From assembly GCF_003261635.1 (NCBI RefSeq), contig NZ_QFXK01000022.1, positions 124,001-188,000 on the forward strand: a stretch of 64,000 nt of DNA, written 5' to 3'. The notes below the pieces were generated by a model. It did no database searches and was not told the origin of the DNA. It saw nothing but the letters and a program-made list of their open reading frames with translations. This DNA comes from Kribbella monticola. GTDB taxonomy: Bacteria > Actinomycetota > Actinomycetes > Propionibacteriales > Kribbellaceae. Position numbers and translations under genes: made by a program. Below, one piece after another: positions 63,479 to 64,000 of this stretch (positions are counted from its first letter, which is position 1; each line of letters starts with the position of its first letter).

Positions 63479-64000
63479 GTGAGCCAGCCGAACTTCTCCC
63501 GTCCCGGGGCGATCGACCTGTCGTCCCTGCGCAAGCCCGCCGCACCACGACCCGGTGCCGCAACACCCGGAGCCCCGGCGGCTCCCGGTGGCGCCGCGAC
63601 CGGTGGTGCGTACGTGCTGAACGTGACCGAGCCGACCTTCCAGGCCGACGTGATCGAGCGCTCGATCCAGGTGCCGGTGATCGTCGAGTTCCACTCGCCG
63701 CGCTCGGAGGCGTCGCTCGCGCTCAGCCCGATCCTGGTCAAACTGTCCACCGAGTACGCCGGCAAGTTCCTGCTGACCCGGATCGACATCGACGCGAACC
63801 CGCAACTGGCGCAGGCGGTCGGCGTGCAGACCGTGCCGCTGGTGATCGCCGTACTGCGTGGGCAGGTGGTCCCGCTCTTCCAGGGTGCCGTCGGTGAGCC
63901 GGAGGCACGTCAGTACGTCGACCAGTTGCTCACGGTGGCCGTTGCCAACGGCATCACCGGCCGCACGGACCCGGTCGGCCCGGCCGGTGCGGAAGAGGCG
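63479..64000 (+). CDS. YbbN/CnoX-like thioredoxin-domain protein (partial)
   Basis: First 174 residues, running off the right edge, from GTG 63479 (GGAGG upstream). A Pro/Ala/Gly-rich N-terminus is followed by a thioredoxin fold: VPVIVEFHSPRSEASLALSP, FLLTRIDIDANPQLAQAVGV with QTVPLVIAVLRGQ. The redox CxxC is absent (SPRSEAS where thioredoxins have WCGPCK). Actinobacterial relatives carry a C-terminal TPR region and act as a chaperone-like co-factor; that part is beyond the window. Confidence 0.8.
   Translation, partial: MSQPNFSRPGAIDLSSLRKPAAPRPGAATPGAPAAPGGAATGGAYVLNVTEPTFQADVIERSIQVPVIVEFHSPRSEASLALSPILVKLSTEYAGKFLLTRIDIDANPQLAQAVGVQTVPLVIAVLRGQVVPLFQGAVGEPEARQYVDQLLTVAVANGITGRTDPVGPAGAEEA

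Overview
High-GC, densely coding actinobacterial chromosome. NucS mismatch endonuclease, a DivIVA-type polar-growth coiled coil, several mycothiol-type DinB/maleylpyruvate-isomerase folds, MocR and ECF regulators and Ccr/MeaA/IcmA carbon metabolism point to a filamentous soil actinomycete. Overall style suggests Propionibacteriales, most like Kribbella; the genus is inference. No rRNA, tRNA, CRISPR array, prophage or complete insertion sequence was seen. No gap between genes exceeds about 300 bases.

Layout. 1-12 kb: end of a FabV-like gene, a Ski2-like helicase, a decayed locus (truncated ATP-grasp gene next to an orphan 3' end), an F420-type luciferase-like oxidoreductase, a secreted RCC1 propeller, a MarR/DinB pair, a rifamycin monooxygenase (Rox) preceded by a rifamycin-associated element (RAE), and an ECF sigma factor with its membrane partner. 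12-17 kb: ethylmalonyl-CoA mutase (meaA), a six-hairpin glycosidase-like protein and a LuxR/TrmB-like regulator. 17-25 kb: a 2039-residue secreted RHS/YD-repeat protein with a strongly cationic C-terminal tip, followed by a free-standing partial copy of its N-terminal half. 25-34 kb: small-molecule enzymes, MocR regulator, homocysteine methyltransferase/D-amino-acid-oxidase-like pair, glmS and nucS. 34-41 kb: methyltransferase, double 3-hydroxyacyl-CoA dehydrogenase, phytanoyl dioxygenase/AraC pair, polar amino-acid ABC transporter. 41-42 kb: an AbiEi-DUF559 gene bracketed by two related palindromic elements. 42-51 kb: two-component system, desaturase, hydrolase, HIT/GNAT pair, AI-2E permease and DivIVA/Scy-FilP-like protein. 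51-64 kb: acyl-CoA block (ccr, mce, thiolase, meaB, icmA) with small membrane proteins, a MarR regulator, an RCK channel-like protein and the start of a YbbN-like thioredoxin.

Working together. Thiolase, 3-hydroxyacyl-CoA dehydrogenase, Ccr, MeaA, Mce, MeaB and IcmA are pieces of the ethylmalonyl-CoA/methylmalonyl-CoA network that carries acetyl-CoA and branched acyl-CoAs toward succinyl-CoA and polyketide extender units. The middle steps (methylsuccinyl-CoA dehydrogenase, mesaconyl-CoA hydratase, malyl-CoA lyase) and the small IcmB subunit are not in the window. Many genes carry a TANNNT hexamer 6-8 bases before the start codon, which suggests leaderless transcription. The least explained structures are the palindrome-flanked AbiEi-DUF559 cassette, the RHS pair, and several short tandem duplications at gene 3' ends.
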